Source of the DNA: Membranipora membranacea
Lineage: Eukaryota > Bryozoa > Gymnolaemata > Cheilostomatida > Membraniporidae
Length of the DNA: 64,000 nt
Direction of reading: 5' to 3'
Assembly: GCA_914767715.1 (NCBI GenBank)
Contig: OU612070.1
Location: forward strand, 14,835,501-14,899,500
Under the pieces are notes generated by a model. The model was not told the DNA's origin, made no database searches, and was given only the letters and a program-made list of their open reading frames with translations. This document shows, one piece after another, positions 1-12,054 of the stretch (the first letter of the stretch is position 1; each line of letters starts with the position of its first letter). Position numbers and translations under genes: made by a program.

Positions 1-81
1 TGGATGAAAAATAAGGAAAGCCAAACTGCACTGTTTCTGTTTGTGAAGACAATTAAAATATTACTGTAAACTGAAGAATAC

Positions 82-3000
82 CTTGATTGAACAGTCATCA
101 ACTAGCTCATTGACCCAACCCTGCAACTCATTGTCTGCAAGCAGTCTCCTATCCCCTTTGTCACCTTGACCTTGAATATGTAAACAAATAATGTTTATGG
201 TCTATAAAGGGTCAATTACATAATGTAAAGTTTTGAAGGTTTCATAAAAGCAAAGAGAGCATTATAATTCAACATCATTTGAATTGGACCATGGTATCAA
301 ATCTTTAAAAACCGTTATAACAATCGACATATAACAAGCACAAGCTAATTTCCCTCTGTCACATACTCTATTCTTGATGATCATAAGCATTATTTTTCAC
401 AATTACCATGATATCGGATGCGAACTATCTCAATTATATATTTGCTCAATGGCAGTCAAGGGCCAGCAAAAGAGTGAGTAAATGTGGTGAACTAATGTAA
501 TTCTGATAGTCATGTAACCATGAACACTTGAATAAGCTTAATTTACCGTAATAGCTCCGTATAGACGTTTGCACATATTTCTGTAGGGCGACCCATAACA
601 GCTTTCCATCATCTCTGTAATGGTATCCAGGGAGGGCAGTGACGTTATTCACACCTCTGTGCTTCAGATTCTTCAGGAAGTTCCCGTCATTCTGCAAAGA
701 CCATTCTGAGTAGTGGTCTTTAATTATGTTGGAAAAACCACTTCTTCCAACCCTCATTGTTTGATCAACAGCTGCCCCGGGGACAAGTAAATCTTTGACA
801 GCCCGCCTACGTAAAAATAAACATATATTGTAATTTTCATACTCCATACATTTTGGATACCGCTATTCAAACTAAACACTACAGCCATGAAATAAGCACA
901 AAAGTATTAAACATCAAAGACAAAGAACAATCAAGCATAGAGCATGAGAAAGGGTTCTTGTGATTAAATGGATAACTTGGTCAAATTAACAGGCTGATGA
1001 GGAAAAAAACTTACGCATTGATGTGCATCACATAGCGTATGTGAGGTGCTAAAAATCTGAATACAGGATGTGATTGGGAAAGCTGTCGATGACTTGCTAC
1101 TCCAACTGCTTCAATAAGACTGTGGGTTAATCCTTTAAAAAGACAAAAAAGGTTGCTAAATAATAGTTAAAGGCCTTGTAAGTTATTTTGAAATATGTTT
1201 CTGAGCATTAACTGCGCTGTGTTAATTCAGAATCGAACATTCTCAAATTGATCATGATCTCTAATTCTGGACATTCCTAAAAGTCTAAATCAGATTGATA
1301 TTTTAAGGAAGACAGTAGAGATGATCTGTCAAGCTTTCTTTTTCATATAAATCAGCACCAAGATAAACCATCACAAGCTCTCTGGACTGAGTTACAATTG
1401 ATAATATGGGAGATTTGGAGATCTTCATAACAGGTACCTAAATGAGAAGCAGCTTCATGGTGTGAGGCTTCGGCAATATTAAACCACATTTTTGCAGCCA
1501 TCCAAGTGTAATACTGATCTTTTGGCGTGAAGACCTAAAAATGAATAACAAAAACTTTTAGAGTTTGATTATGCTAATTTAGGACAATTACAGCAATATC
1601 AGTTTGAATGGGTTTGTGTCAGGAGTTGTTCCTTATTAAAAGGGGTGTGAACAGATGAGACCATAAATTGGCACTTTTTTTATAAAAGCTATCATTGGAG
1701 CAGATCACACTTTTTGGTCTGGCAGCAAGAGAAATCAAGATAGAAACAAAATGAGGGTAATTACATAAGCGGATTATGCTGACCCTCTCTATGGTACAAA
1801 TATTGACTGCGAAGATAATCTGATATTTATTATATTACATAATATAATAAATATATCATTAAAATTAAGAGAAATAATAATATTACAGTTCTGAATTTTG
1901 AATATTATATAAATCTAACCTGAAAGTATTGATTACAGAAAAAAAATTCAGAACAACATCTACATGTTTAATGTTATTAAAATACAAAAGAACTCAATAG
2001 TTAATACAATAACTTAATATATATATGGAATGTTTTTGCAAAAGAAATTTAGCTGTTTAGTTCAAGATACAACCCTTCCTCACATCGAATTTTAATTTGT
2101 TTGATCAAGTTTTTATAATTTAATATTTTATTATTTAATTCTAATTGTATTAAAAATAAAGATTTTCGGAGACTTTTTGGCATATTGGTCAAATTTTTGG
2201 ATTACCAAATAAACAAATAAATGGATCAATAGTAGTTGGCTGAAACCTAGAAGTTATTTACAGCAAAAGGTCTCATCTGCTTTCTTTATGGCTTATATGA
2301 AACTTTGCAAAAGTATGGTACCTGTAAATAATCAAGAGAGATTACTCCGAAAAACATAACCCCATTGGATTCCAATTTTAATATTATTCTGTATGTACAC
2401 TTTTTTCCAGATAAGTTCTACAGTTTTTTAGATTTCATAAGCAAACAGAGCATTGATTTTGAGGCATCCAAAGAGATTCAACTACTCTGGTATCCATGTT
2501 AACTGGATATATATTTTTGCCCTTAGAAATTCCATTGTCGCAATTAGGAAACCACTTGATTTTCAATACACAAGATCTCTGGAATCTTATGGCAACAGTT
2601 AGTCTGGAATCTCCACTTACCGGAGCGTCTTTATCTGGAGTAAGCTGGATAGCTACAGGCATCAGATCACCATTGTTTGCAACATGAAACAGGCAAAGTG
2701 GCCCTGGCATCTGCTCAGCAGCCTCAATATTCGCCATGAAGCTCAAATCAATCATATATATATTTGTTTATCTTTCACACAATCGTCCAACTTTAAGCCC
2801 GAGGGTAGGTTCTGCTCAATATGGGTTATAGCTTTCCCCATACTATGAAAATGAAAAGCAACAAGCTATAATGTGAATTTCAAAGAACACATTGATAGAG
2901 ACACATAGAAAGTAAAATTAATCAATCGAGCCACATATATGGGTTCAACAGTAATACATTTATGCAAAGCCATGTACACTTGCCGTATATGATGTAGGAT

Positions 3001-5092
3001 TGTAGGGAGTCGCAGTCTAATCCAAAGTTAGGGTGTAAAAAAAGGGATATTAAACGGAAAACAAATTTGCATCCTAATGATGCAATTCTTTATTCAATAC
3101 GCACAGTTTAGGCAGCTCTGTACAGACTTTAATGAGGCCAGGGTTAGTCCCAATCAGTTTTTGACGCCCAAACTCAGAATCCTTGGCCCAGTCAGTCATT
3201 CCCTGCATAAATACAAACACCAACTTAGTTTGAAATCCCAGGGAATATATAATATGAAGAGGTTCCATATCATGAATTTTCTCCACTTTCTGAATCCATT
3301 TGTTATTCAAGGTCCAATGATGCAAAACAATTTAAGAGCCTCCTTGTTTTCAAGGCAATCATCTATCAACATATCACATAAACGAAGCACAGATATGCAA
3401 ATGTAAGACTATTGTATGAATGTTTGGTGTTCTTCTATCAGATAAAATGATGACTAGATCAGCATTATTGGCAATCAATAGTTTTTGAAGTTGTTGATCA
3501 TGTAATGAAGATATACCCAAAAAGATAAGAGCAACATAAAAAGAAGCTCACTGGTTTCATTCTAGATCTCACCTCTGGGGCGTGAAAGTTATCTCCCCGA
3601 TACAGCTGCTCAATGTCAGACAAGCTCTCAAAATCAGGTGTATTATTGAAGACTCCTGCAACTTCTGAGGCGATGTGAACAACTTCCCAATAAAAATAGT
3701 TCTACGAAAATGATCATTTGAGTATTTAGGTTACCATGAAGCAAACATCAAATAAATTCTCTAGCTATCATAAAACTTATTGATGGCATTGTAGCAAGTT
3801 TTTTGCTTTTCAAAACAATTAAGTATTTTTAGTATGAGATTTACAATTTTGCAAAACCAGTAACCGCATCGCCTCAAAACAGCTTTGTGATCTAAAAGGC
3901 ACAGAAAACATTCCATGAAACACATTTTAGTCATAATCGTTTTTATCATGTCCAATCATGGTTTTCCTTTCTTGATACTTACAGAGTATTCCAAGGTAAA
4001 CCTCTCATCATCTGGCAATATCTCAACCTAAATTTATATTAACAAAAACATATCAATAACTTTTGAGTGCAACAGTATCAATGACAGTAAGCGGTCTGCG
4101 ATGCAAATTATACCAGCTTCAGTATGTTATGTTATGGAAAGTGATTGCAAATGTAACATTGTCCAACCAGGGAGATCACACAAACTTACATTTGGAGGTG
4201 CGCCATGAATTCTCTCAGCGTACATATAGGTTTCACGCTTAATCTTTAACGCTGCGCTACGGATGTCAGAGTTTCCATCATCTTGTGGCAGAACTGAGTC
4301 ATACTCTCTGACAGTCATCTTATCTGAGTGGTGCAGCCAGCGATGCACAGGAAAATAACTAGAGTGGATTATCAAGTCGTCATCATCATCATTGTCGACA
4401 TCTAAATAGTCAATCTTCACCAAATCTATAAACCTAAAATTGAGGTAAAAGGAAATGGTAAACTAATACTGAATGGTACACATCAGATTCGGAGGTTAAA
4501 TATGAAGACATGGATATTGTAATAAAAGTTCAACAGAATTACTCAATAGACTTGAGTTGTATGTATGCGTACTATATTGCGAATGTTTTCCTTTCATCTG
4601 AAGTTTTAAAAACACAATCACTTACCAGTCTTGACTTTTGATGGTATCTGTTCTTCTCAGTGTAATCGATTTGATATATTCAGCATCAGCGAGTACCAGG
4701 CTGTACTGATCAGTATGGCCTTTTCTCACACTCTTATTATCAGCTACTAGGGTCTGAGTTCGGCTAACTCTCCCAGTCCTGTCGGTCATTACAATATCAA
4801 CCTAGGTGCACAAGCATAAGGATGAAAAAAGTCGACAACATTGGTTTGTGCAAATTAAAAGAATTTCAGAATTTCAGTTTCAGTTTAGTGATCAATTGCA
4901 CTAGTGTCATGTCTATTGTTTTAGAACTATTTCTTTAAGTAAAATACACAACACATGCTAAAGAAACAGGCAGCGCAAAAATATATTAAATTGGAGCACT
5001 GAAAGTGAACACTTTTCACGCAAAACATTTCATTTTCAAGGTGATCATACCGGAAAAGACAGCTCGGCGGACCAGCCTCCTGCTGGAGGCAT
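82..5092 (-). CDS. Lipoxygenase with PLAT domain, 3' end beyond the window
   Basis: This is an animal lipoxygenase, a non-haem iron dioxygenase that adds O2 to arachidonate-type fatty acids. Exons, in gene order: 5051-5092, 4626-4801, 4190-4433, 3983-4027, 3573-3701, 3105-3202, 2621-2842, 1438-1534, 1015-1132, 547-806, 82-170; all junctions are GT-AG with matching phases. About 506 codons are present and the family is usually 620-680. Exons 1-3 form the PLAT domain ([19 protein letters not shown]). The catalytic part includes [26 protein letters not shown] and [10 protein letters not shown]. The family signature H-x4-H-x4-H-x17-H-x8-H is intact across exons 8-9 ([11 protein letters not shown] to APH) and holds two iron-binding His. 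The C-terminal iron ligands lie off the left edge. Exon 7 carries a 2-bp frame break in a TA run near 2751-2761. ATG 5092 is chosen because it opens the PLAT exon in phase. Regiospecificity cannot be told. Confidence 0.95.
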
Positions 5093-5847
5093 CTGTCAGA
5101 GACGCTGCTTAAGCAACTGTGGCACTCAAGGGAGTAGCTGCTGACGTACAGATGGGGTTATCAACCTCATTATCAAAGTTTGCTGCAGCTGCAGCGGACG
5201 ACAAACCCTTGGTACCAAGAGGAGGGCGACCACAGCTGTGGTAGCACTGTATTGGGAGTTGTCTTCCCTAAATTGTCTCCACATGAGCCATTTGAGCCAA
5301 TTAACCTCACTTGGCATTTGAAAGCTAGTGTGGCAAGTTGTTGACTGTTGATTTGCTTTACAAGGAGATTTTAAAGACTCCAGCATTTTTGTTTACGGTC
5401 ATTACTACTACGACAATGGTTGTCACTATTTTAAACTATCAGCTATACCAACTATACTAAAGATGTAAGTTATTTTTACTAGAACGATGTTGTTTGTATC
5501 ACACAAGAACTTGTAAAACTTTGATGTAATCAAGCTGTGGAAATTTCATGTCCTTATTTCATTATTATCTATTATTGTAACTGCACGTTTGCACAATAGT
5601 AATGGCAACTGCATATTTACAGGGAACAGTTAGCCACGTCTGTAACACTAGCCACACAAGTCACCAACCACGTCAGTTAGCTGGTTGCTTATAATTTATC
5701 AGTAGGTCAATGTTAAATTTTGTCTGCCTTATTAGAATTATAATCTGTTAATGATATCTCTGTGGTATTATTTTGCTGCTGTGATTTGTGGTATGAATTT
5801 TCTGCCGTATATGGATGTAATCTGCTATTATCTGATATCCAGAAAAG
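5093..5847. other. Intergenic stretch, lipoxygenase 5' flank to transposon
   Basis: AT-rich sequence between the lipoxygenase start codon and the left target duplication of the 7.3-kb transposon. It should contain the lipoxygenase promoter, but I see no convincing core-promoter motif and no further coding exon. Confidence 0.5.
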
Positions 5848-5852
5848 AACTT

Positions 5853-5867
5853 ACACACTCAAAAATT
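5853..5867 (+). repeat. Left terminal inverted repeat of the 7.3-kb transposon
   Basis: Exact 15-bp match to the reverse complement of 13126-13140. It is preceded by AACTT at 5848-5852, which is repeated after the right end. Confidence 0.7.
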
Positions 5868-6163
5868 TTGGTTTTCAAATGAAACTATTTTCATACCACC
5901 GTAGTTTTGCCCCAAGTCAGCCTACCATAGCATGCATGTAGTATCCATGCTATATCACTTTGCCACCAAAGCTAGCACATCGTATTCAAATTTTATGGGG
6001 GTTCATTCTTTTATTTTGTCACTGCTCATCTTCCATTGTGTCAGTTTGAGTTTATAATTGAGTTGATTGTGTTCTCTTACCTGCTCAATATCAGCGCACC
6101 CATAATTTTAAAATGATTCATTGATAAATTAGGTGATATACAATTAGTGCTTTACACTTAGCA

Positions 6164-6199
6164 CACCGTAGTTTCAAACGGACCCATTGATAAACTTTA
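6164..6199 (+). repeat. Subterminal repeat copy of the transposon
   Basis: One of several related copies of a motif like CGTAGTTTCAAA followed by TGATAAACT. Others are near 5898, 6587, 6692, 12833, 12890 (inverted) and 13005. They cluster near both ends of the 7.3-kb element and not elsewhere that I noticed. Confidence 0.5.
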
Positions 6200-6244
6200 T
6201 GTTATTCATTGTTATGGATACCCATTGTTATGTTTGAACAATTA

Positions 6245-6567
6245 AGCTGCGTTTACACGTTCGACAAATCGAACAACTCTGACATAGATTATGAATCTGC
6301 TCTATAATCGTTGTCTGTCAACGATACGCTATTTACACACTGTTCATGCCTAACCGATTTCAACACAAACTTCCAACTCAACTTGTCTCTGATTGGCTAG
6401 TGAGATTTGTCGTTCACTTGTGACATTGTCACAAGTGAACGATTTTGAACGATGCAGATTTAAACACCGATTTAAACACAGATTAACTGTTTACACGGTC
6501 AGTCAAACCGGTGACCTGTGTCGGAGTTGTTATTTTTAGCCGATTTGTCTCACATGTACACGCAGCT
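6245..6567. mobile_element. MITE with TTA target duplication, nested in the larger transposon
   Basis: A 323-bp non-coding element. Its ends are inverted repeats starting AGCTGCGT and still similar through ACAAATCG about 27 bp in. TTA flanks it on both sides (6242-6244 and 6568-6570). A 3-bp TTA duplication is typical of PIF/Harbinger-related MITEs. An internal perfect hairpin sits at about 6413-6443 (arm CGTTCACTTGTGACA). It inserted between the left TIR and the minus-strand gene of the larger element. Confidence 0.75.
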
Positions 6568-7069
6568 TTAGACTGCTCCCAATTCCTTCGTAGTTTCAAA
6601 TTGATGCCATGGCAATATCCATGATAAACTCATAAGACCTCAAATTGATCATAAACTTTACTCTGTGTCACAGGAGTAATTTGCATTACCATGTCATAGT
6701 TTCAAAATGAGATACCAAACATATAGTAAGTAAGTAAGAACAGTAAGAATGCTATTTCCTCCATTATATCAACTAGGGACATGTTTTACAGCCAGGCACT
6801 GAGTCAAGACAAGCATGCAACGGTTGTAGTAATCAAGAGAATGAAACTTTCATTCATTTTATAGGTATATTGTTTTATTGTTTGCTGTATTAATTTTGAA
6901 AAACGAGATAAAATCATGTCACGCAAGGTAAAATAAAATGTAGCATAATGCAGCAAAAATTTGAAAAAAAAGTGAACAGAACTTAGATCAAAAGTCATGG
7001 ATTAAAAATTAATATTAACATACATACATCTTTTATCTATCAGAATCAAAATTATTCAACAGTCATTAT

Positions 7070-7075
7070 TTTATT
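7070..7075 (-). promoter_or_regulatory. Poly(A) signal of the SAMD3-like gene
   Basis: AATAAA on the minus strand, 21 nt past the TAA stop at 7096-7098. Confidence 0.5.
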
Positions 7076-7095
7076 TTACATAATATTGGTTACAA

Positions 7096-10000
7096 TTAAT
7101 CTGGCTTTTTTGTTAGATGAATTTTTTTCGATTTCACGGAAGCAAATTTGTCCATGATCCCATAGATGCACTTTTGAGCGGCATCATACTCAATGTGAAA
7201 CGCAAAGAAAAACATGAATGCCACTCTCAGTGCATCTATGAGATTATTGGCAGGGATGTAGTGAGCGCCAGGAATCACCACACCATACCGACCTTGATAT
7301 AAAGAGATCATAATGATCTCTAAACCGGCCGACATGGTTTGGGAATCCTTGTCGCTCACTATCTTCGGTACACTCGACTTCCTTCCCATGTCTGAAATCA
7401 CCTCCGAGAACGCTTCTACAACAAACAGAACAACATAGTTAAAATAAAACTTAAGGGGAGAATTATAATTAACCAAATTACAAATTACAAATTACAAATT
7501 GCATAATAATATCATTGAAATATCTGAGGATGAAATCATAGTATTTTCGGCACACAAGAAGAAAGAGTTCACAAGCTGTGAGTTAATTTGTCTATGAAGT
7601 CTTAGTACCAATTTTCGTCATTTGTAAGCAAGACCATGCTCAACGGAATCTTGTAGACCATGAGGTTGAGTTTTTGTACAATTATCTGCTGCCAATGCTT
7701 TGAGGAGACCATAAATTTGTCAACAATTGTGGCTACCAATATAGATACAAACATAAATTGCATTGTAATAGAAGAGATCACCGCATATTTGTACAGTTTG
7801 CCAGTGCAATACTCTCAGAGATTTTGTCTAACTAAGTGACTTACCAATCGTATCAACACCGGCAAGCCATTGTGCCATATAGCTTGCAGGATTGTATCTA
7901 AAATGAGAAAAATTGAATAGTGTTATGCATGTCTTCATATCACCTATTGTTTAGTATATAACTAAAAAATACTCTGTTTAAACCACAAAACATAATATAA
8001 TGTTTGAAGATTTTATAAAGAGTTGTCTGCCCTTGTCACATGCGAAGACAACTCCCATGAGGGATGAAAACACTGACATTACACTAATAATATTACTGGT
8101 CCGATGCTGCAAGTGATCTGGTCGACTACTATGTCTTGTTTCATCCAAGAGACTTGCTTTGGGAGTAACTGATGAATCGGGAATTCGCTCATGCTAATGT
8201 CTATTAGGGTTCGATAAATAAACATTACTTATTCTGATGTCAGACCATTAACAACAACACATATGTACTGAACATTGATGAATTACATAGGTACACACCT
8301 CTATTGGCTGGCGGGTGAGGATAGGAAACTTTCCCACTATATCCTGAATGGTCAAATCTTTTGTCGTCACGATCCAATTTCGCCTTCTCTTATACGTTGC
8401 TGCCATCATATTCCTTTGCACCTCTCTGTATGCAGTCTCCGTTGAGAACCTTTCAACTGAAAACAAGATATAAGGAGAATAAAATAGCAGCATGATCAAA
8501 ATACTGTGAATTATATTGATTAACTTGCCTGCCTGCCCTCTGACGCGCAGTTGTTGGATATCCGCGCTGCAGTCTGTCGACTACTGGGCTCAATTGACGC
8601 CCCAGGTATGCTTTGACCTACCTGCAAACTGGCAACGAATATGGCACCCTTATTTCTCAGTCTTCGGACAGAGACAAAAACTTGCCAAGTTAACCAAAAT
8701 TTTAACCTACACGAGATGCCAAGCATAGCGACAAAATCTCAGGAGTTTTTGGAGTTAAAAAGACTCCATCTGACTTCAATCATTGAAATTGTGATGAAAG
8801 AGGACTGACTTACCTAGTTCTTCATATTCTTCCTCTCCTATCTCAGGCTGAGTCTCCTCTGTTGTCTCGACTTGGGGTGTTGCCTTGCGGCAATTTGTTG
8901 AGAGGGACTTTCGGTACTTTCTATTCTTAAAAAGCATATATAATATGCCGTCCTGTCAGGGATATTCGATAAATAACATCTCCTGAAAATAAACAACAAT
9001 ATTTTCGGTCAATCAGCGAAATGAGTTAATGTAGACTCAATTGCGCCGTGTTTTCCTCAAGCTACAACTACTGCCCTCTGAACAGGGGAGCAATGATAAA
9101 AAATAATCACTATTTCATTTTTATGTAAGTTGCTTTCCTTTTTTATTGAGCAGATAGCTTCTGATCATACAGTTTTAATGTATTAAAAAAGGGACTTCTC
9201 ATAACTTTACATGAGACTTTCATTGTGTGATAATTGCATATAGTTCATTATATTAACATTATGGTATGCAATTAGAAATATTACAGTCTTCAGCCCTAAG
9301 CGTTATTTGTTGCCCAAGCGGTGAGGCAACCATCACTGGAACCCTGACAAAGGTGAATAGTCAGTTAAATACCTTGGGATTCTCACTTGAGACCCTGCAT
9401 TTGTCTGAGCAACCTTGGACTCAACGACGTGAACTCTTATAGTGGGTATCGATACTATTTGGCATATAACAGAACTGCACTTACATGTCCACTCGGTGTG
9501 TTTTTATTGTCACCAAGAGAAGGAAAGTTCACTACCAGCGATATTGCATGATAAGATTTTACCATCTTTCCAATATCACTATAACATGAATAATTTCATC
9601 TCAAGTATTGATCTCAGTATGCACAAAATATTGGAATAGTCTTTAAATCATTAATGGCTAATCGTCTAACCACTAGGACTCTATCATGTTGAATAGCAAC
9701 CCCCAACACGGATACATGACAAGTTAAATGAGCGATGATTCAATACTATAAAATAAATAACTCGAAATATTCAAGACTAGTTCAAAGTGAAATACACCCT
9801 GCTAAGTTGGTTGCATATTATGGAACTAATCAACTGGTTTTCGAGGGAAAGAGTATAATACAGGAAGATTAATATTAAAAATCAAAACTGGTTTAGTATA
9901 AGCCAAGAAGTTTGTTATTACTCACTGGTTCCCAAATGTGGCGAAGTATAGGTTTTCGACATGTGCAGCTGCCTGCTTACATATGTACTTCCTCTCCCAG

Positions 10001-10104
10001 ACAGGCATAGTTTCCCTGCGAGGTAGTGTCTTCATTCTTTCCAGGTGCTCGCCAACAATAATGGGATTCAGCAAATTTGCGTAGTTAAGTCTGAGGTCCT
10101 GACA
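7096..10104 (-). CDS. SAMD3-like transposon-associated protein, partial model
   Basis: A multi-exon minus-strand gene inside the 7.3-kb transposon. Supported exons: 9926-10104, 8814-8925, 8299-8456, 7845-7897 and a terminal exon 7096-7415 ending in TAA. The third exon reads MMAATYKRRRNWIV and then IQDIVGKFPILTRQP. That matches the spacing of a conserved block (Met/Thr, RR-x-W-I, YP-x-L) found in the large SAMD3-like family of uncharacterised proteins in fish and invertebrates, many of them repeat-associated; this is from memory. The exon before it is acidic (EEEYEEL). The C-terminal exon has LIDALRVAFMFFFAFHIEYD, typical of that family's tail. Phases agree from 8925 to 8299 and from 7897 to 7096. 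They disagree between 8299 and 7897 and upstream of 8925, so at least two exons are missing. The start codon was not found. The molecular role is unknown; linkage to a transposase-like gene suggests an accessory transposition protein. Confidence 0.6.
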
Positions 10105-10659
10105 CTGGAAAATGAACAAACATAGTGTGTGGATAACAATTACGCGTTGATCACATTCTAACACAGGGAGATAATATTGAACTATTATAATACTTTGTTT
10201 TACCTGGTTACCTCACCAGTAGAGTAATGCTAAGACACACTAGGCAGTGGCAAAAAGCTTAATACAACAACACAGTTGCAATTTAAACGTACATTGAAAG
10301 TATTCTCAGCTATCGATAAGTCACAACCTTAGCCGAAGTGTTTGCTTTGGATGGCTGGTTGGTGGGGGAATGCTAATCCCAGTTCAGTTCAGTTTCAGAT
10401 TGCCTGAAAGTACCAGTCGATATTACAGTGAATGCGAGAGTAGTTCAGTTTCGCTTTCACTATATCTCAACATTTATTTTCAGTTACCTGGCATTGGCTC
10501 TCTTTCAAATACAACAGTGGATTAGTTCAGAGCGAACACATTGGCTATGTATAAAATTTTATACCCCATAATTCAACCATCAAAACCTTAGACCCAATGG
10601 AAAGCGCTCATTATGGGCCATAAATGCAGAGTATGATAGATTTGTTAGCTTGTAGCCCG

Positions 10660-10696
10660 TTTCAGTAAGGAGTTAGGGGACAACTCCTTACTGAAA
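10660..10696. repeat. Perfect short hairpin in the divergent promoter region
   Basis: Two perfect 15-nt arms (TTTCAGTAAGGAGTT and its complement) around a 7-nt loop. It sits between the two divergent transposon genes. It shares an AAGGAGTT core with the palindromes at 10720 and 49653 but has no clear flanking duplication. Confidence 0.8.
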
Positions 10697-10719
10697 GAGG
10701 AGACAACAATATGTCAGAT

Positions 10720-10746
10720 CAAGGAGCTAGAGACTCTAACTCCTTG
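10720..10746. mobile_element. 27-bp palindromic mini-insertion with 7-bp duplication
   Basis: A 27-bp near-perfect palindrome beginning CAAGGAGCTAGAG and ending with the complementary arm. Exact direct repeats GTCAGAT flank it (10713-10719 and 10747-10753). The arm is nearly the same as that of the insertion at 49653-49694, which also has a 7-bp duplication. Confidence 0.7.
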
Positions 10747-11096
10747 GTCAGATTATTACAGATACTCCATATAAAACATGTTTTGTAAAAATTGAATTCT
10801 TTTAGGCAAGTGTCTGCAAATGAATAGTTGCCACAGCCTCCCTGAAGCAACAATTTGCATAAGAGAGCATAGGAAATAATCATATGCTGAGAAACTTACA
10901 AATTGAGATATCAGATATGAATTTGGAGCTGGTACTTGTGTTTGTTGAAGCTGGATCTACCAGTAAAATTTCTTTATTATTGCAGAGTATTGACGGAACT
11001 AGTTAATTTAAGGAGCTAATTCTTTTTGATTGCTGGTAATGAGATATCACTATCAACCAGATTTCAGCCATCTGAAAGGTATAAGGTTGACTATAG

Positions 11097-12054
11097 TTGA
11101 TTGCCACTGAAAGCAAACCGGACACTGACAAAATGTGGGATGTGGTCCTGCAGCTCAATGATATTGTGGAGTACATGCTCTGTCCCATGGTCACAGACTC
11201 ATCAACATATGTTTTAGAATGGATGGTTGAATCTTACCATGACGCCTTTCTAAAGGTTTGTTTAGTTTGATCCTTTTTTGTCTTGATTTTATTTCCATGT
11301 AGCTCAAATTTTTCTCCAAATCATAACAATCTCAACGGATGATAGCTATTTTTTGTAGCACATGCCTCATTCCCTTATCTCCTCTACTCTTTTGCTTTTG
11401 CCATCTGCAGGGGAGATAAACTCTAGGAGAATCAAATCAGGACCCAACAAATTTCAGAATTTTAATCATTTATGTCGGGTATGGTTTACACTAGTTCCCT
11501 ATCTTGCTCAACCATTATTTTGAGCACTCCAATGCTGCAAAACGTAAATCTGTCATTAATAAAGATCTTGTACAATTAACTACTTGTACAACTGAACATC
11601 GAAACTATGTGCATTTGCAGAACTTGATAGGTAACTTCATAAACATGCCGAAGACTATCACTGTAAGGTACCAGATTGTGTCGCTGTATCACTGGACAAA
11701 GAAAGTGAATGTAGTCACACCATCAACCATGTACAAACACAAAGGCGGTGTGATTATATCAGTGAATTTTAAGGGTACTGTTTTCAAACCTGGTATGGCT
11801 ATCTGCCCTTCACTGATGAAAAATGGAGACCCTGAAATCGGCATTATTACCTGTATAAAAAACGGCCCATCTCCACGCCTATGTTTTCACAACGCCTCAG
11901 ATATGTTTCACATATTCGTGCATATGAGGTACTTATTACTGACAAGGACGGTGAAGCTGAGATTAGTGTAAATCGATTAGTGAATATTTTGCCTATGGAT
12001 ATATTGTTCTATGGGAGTAAACGGGTTCTGTCGCAGCGTAGCTCGTTAGTATGA
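11097..12054 (+). CDS. Transposase-like protein of the 7.3-kb transposon, partial and frame-broken
   Basis: This is the plus-strand gene of the transposon. Exon 11097-11255 is 53 codons, bounded by AG and GT, and contains WDVVLQLNDIVEYMLCPM. Later coding sequence runs from about 11618 to 12054 and contains NFINMPKTITVRYQ and KPGMAICPSLMKNGDPEIG, and ends with HIRAYEVLITDKDGEAEISV and a TGA. In shape it resembles a family of uncharacterised repeat-associated animal proteins with a conserved 'NF-x-N-(I/M)-P-x-T-(x)4-R-x-Q' block; this is from memory. The frame shifts by one base near 11875-11880. A 49-nt intron (GT near 11852, AG at 11900) could also reconcile the frames. Exons between 11256 and 11617 and upstream of 11097 are not resolved, so no DDE triad can be shown. 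The copy is probably decayed. Confidence 0.55.

Noticed and set aside
1800-2160. Very AT-rich stretch with many TAT/ATA repeats
   Set aside because: Ordinary low-complexity sequence inside a lipoxygenase intron.
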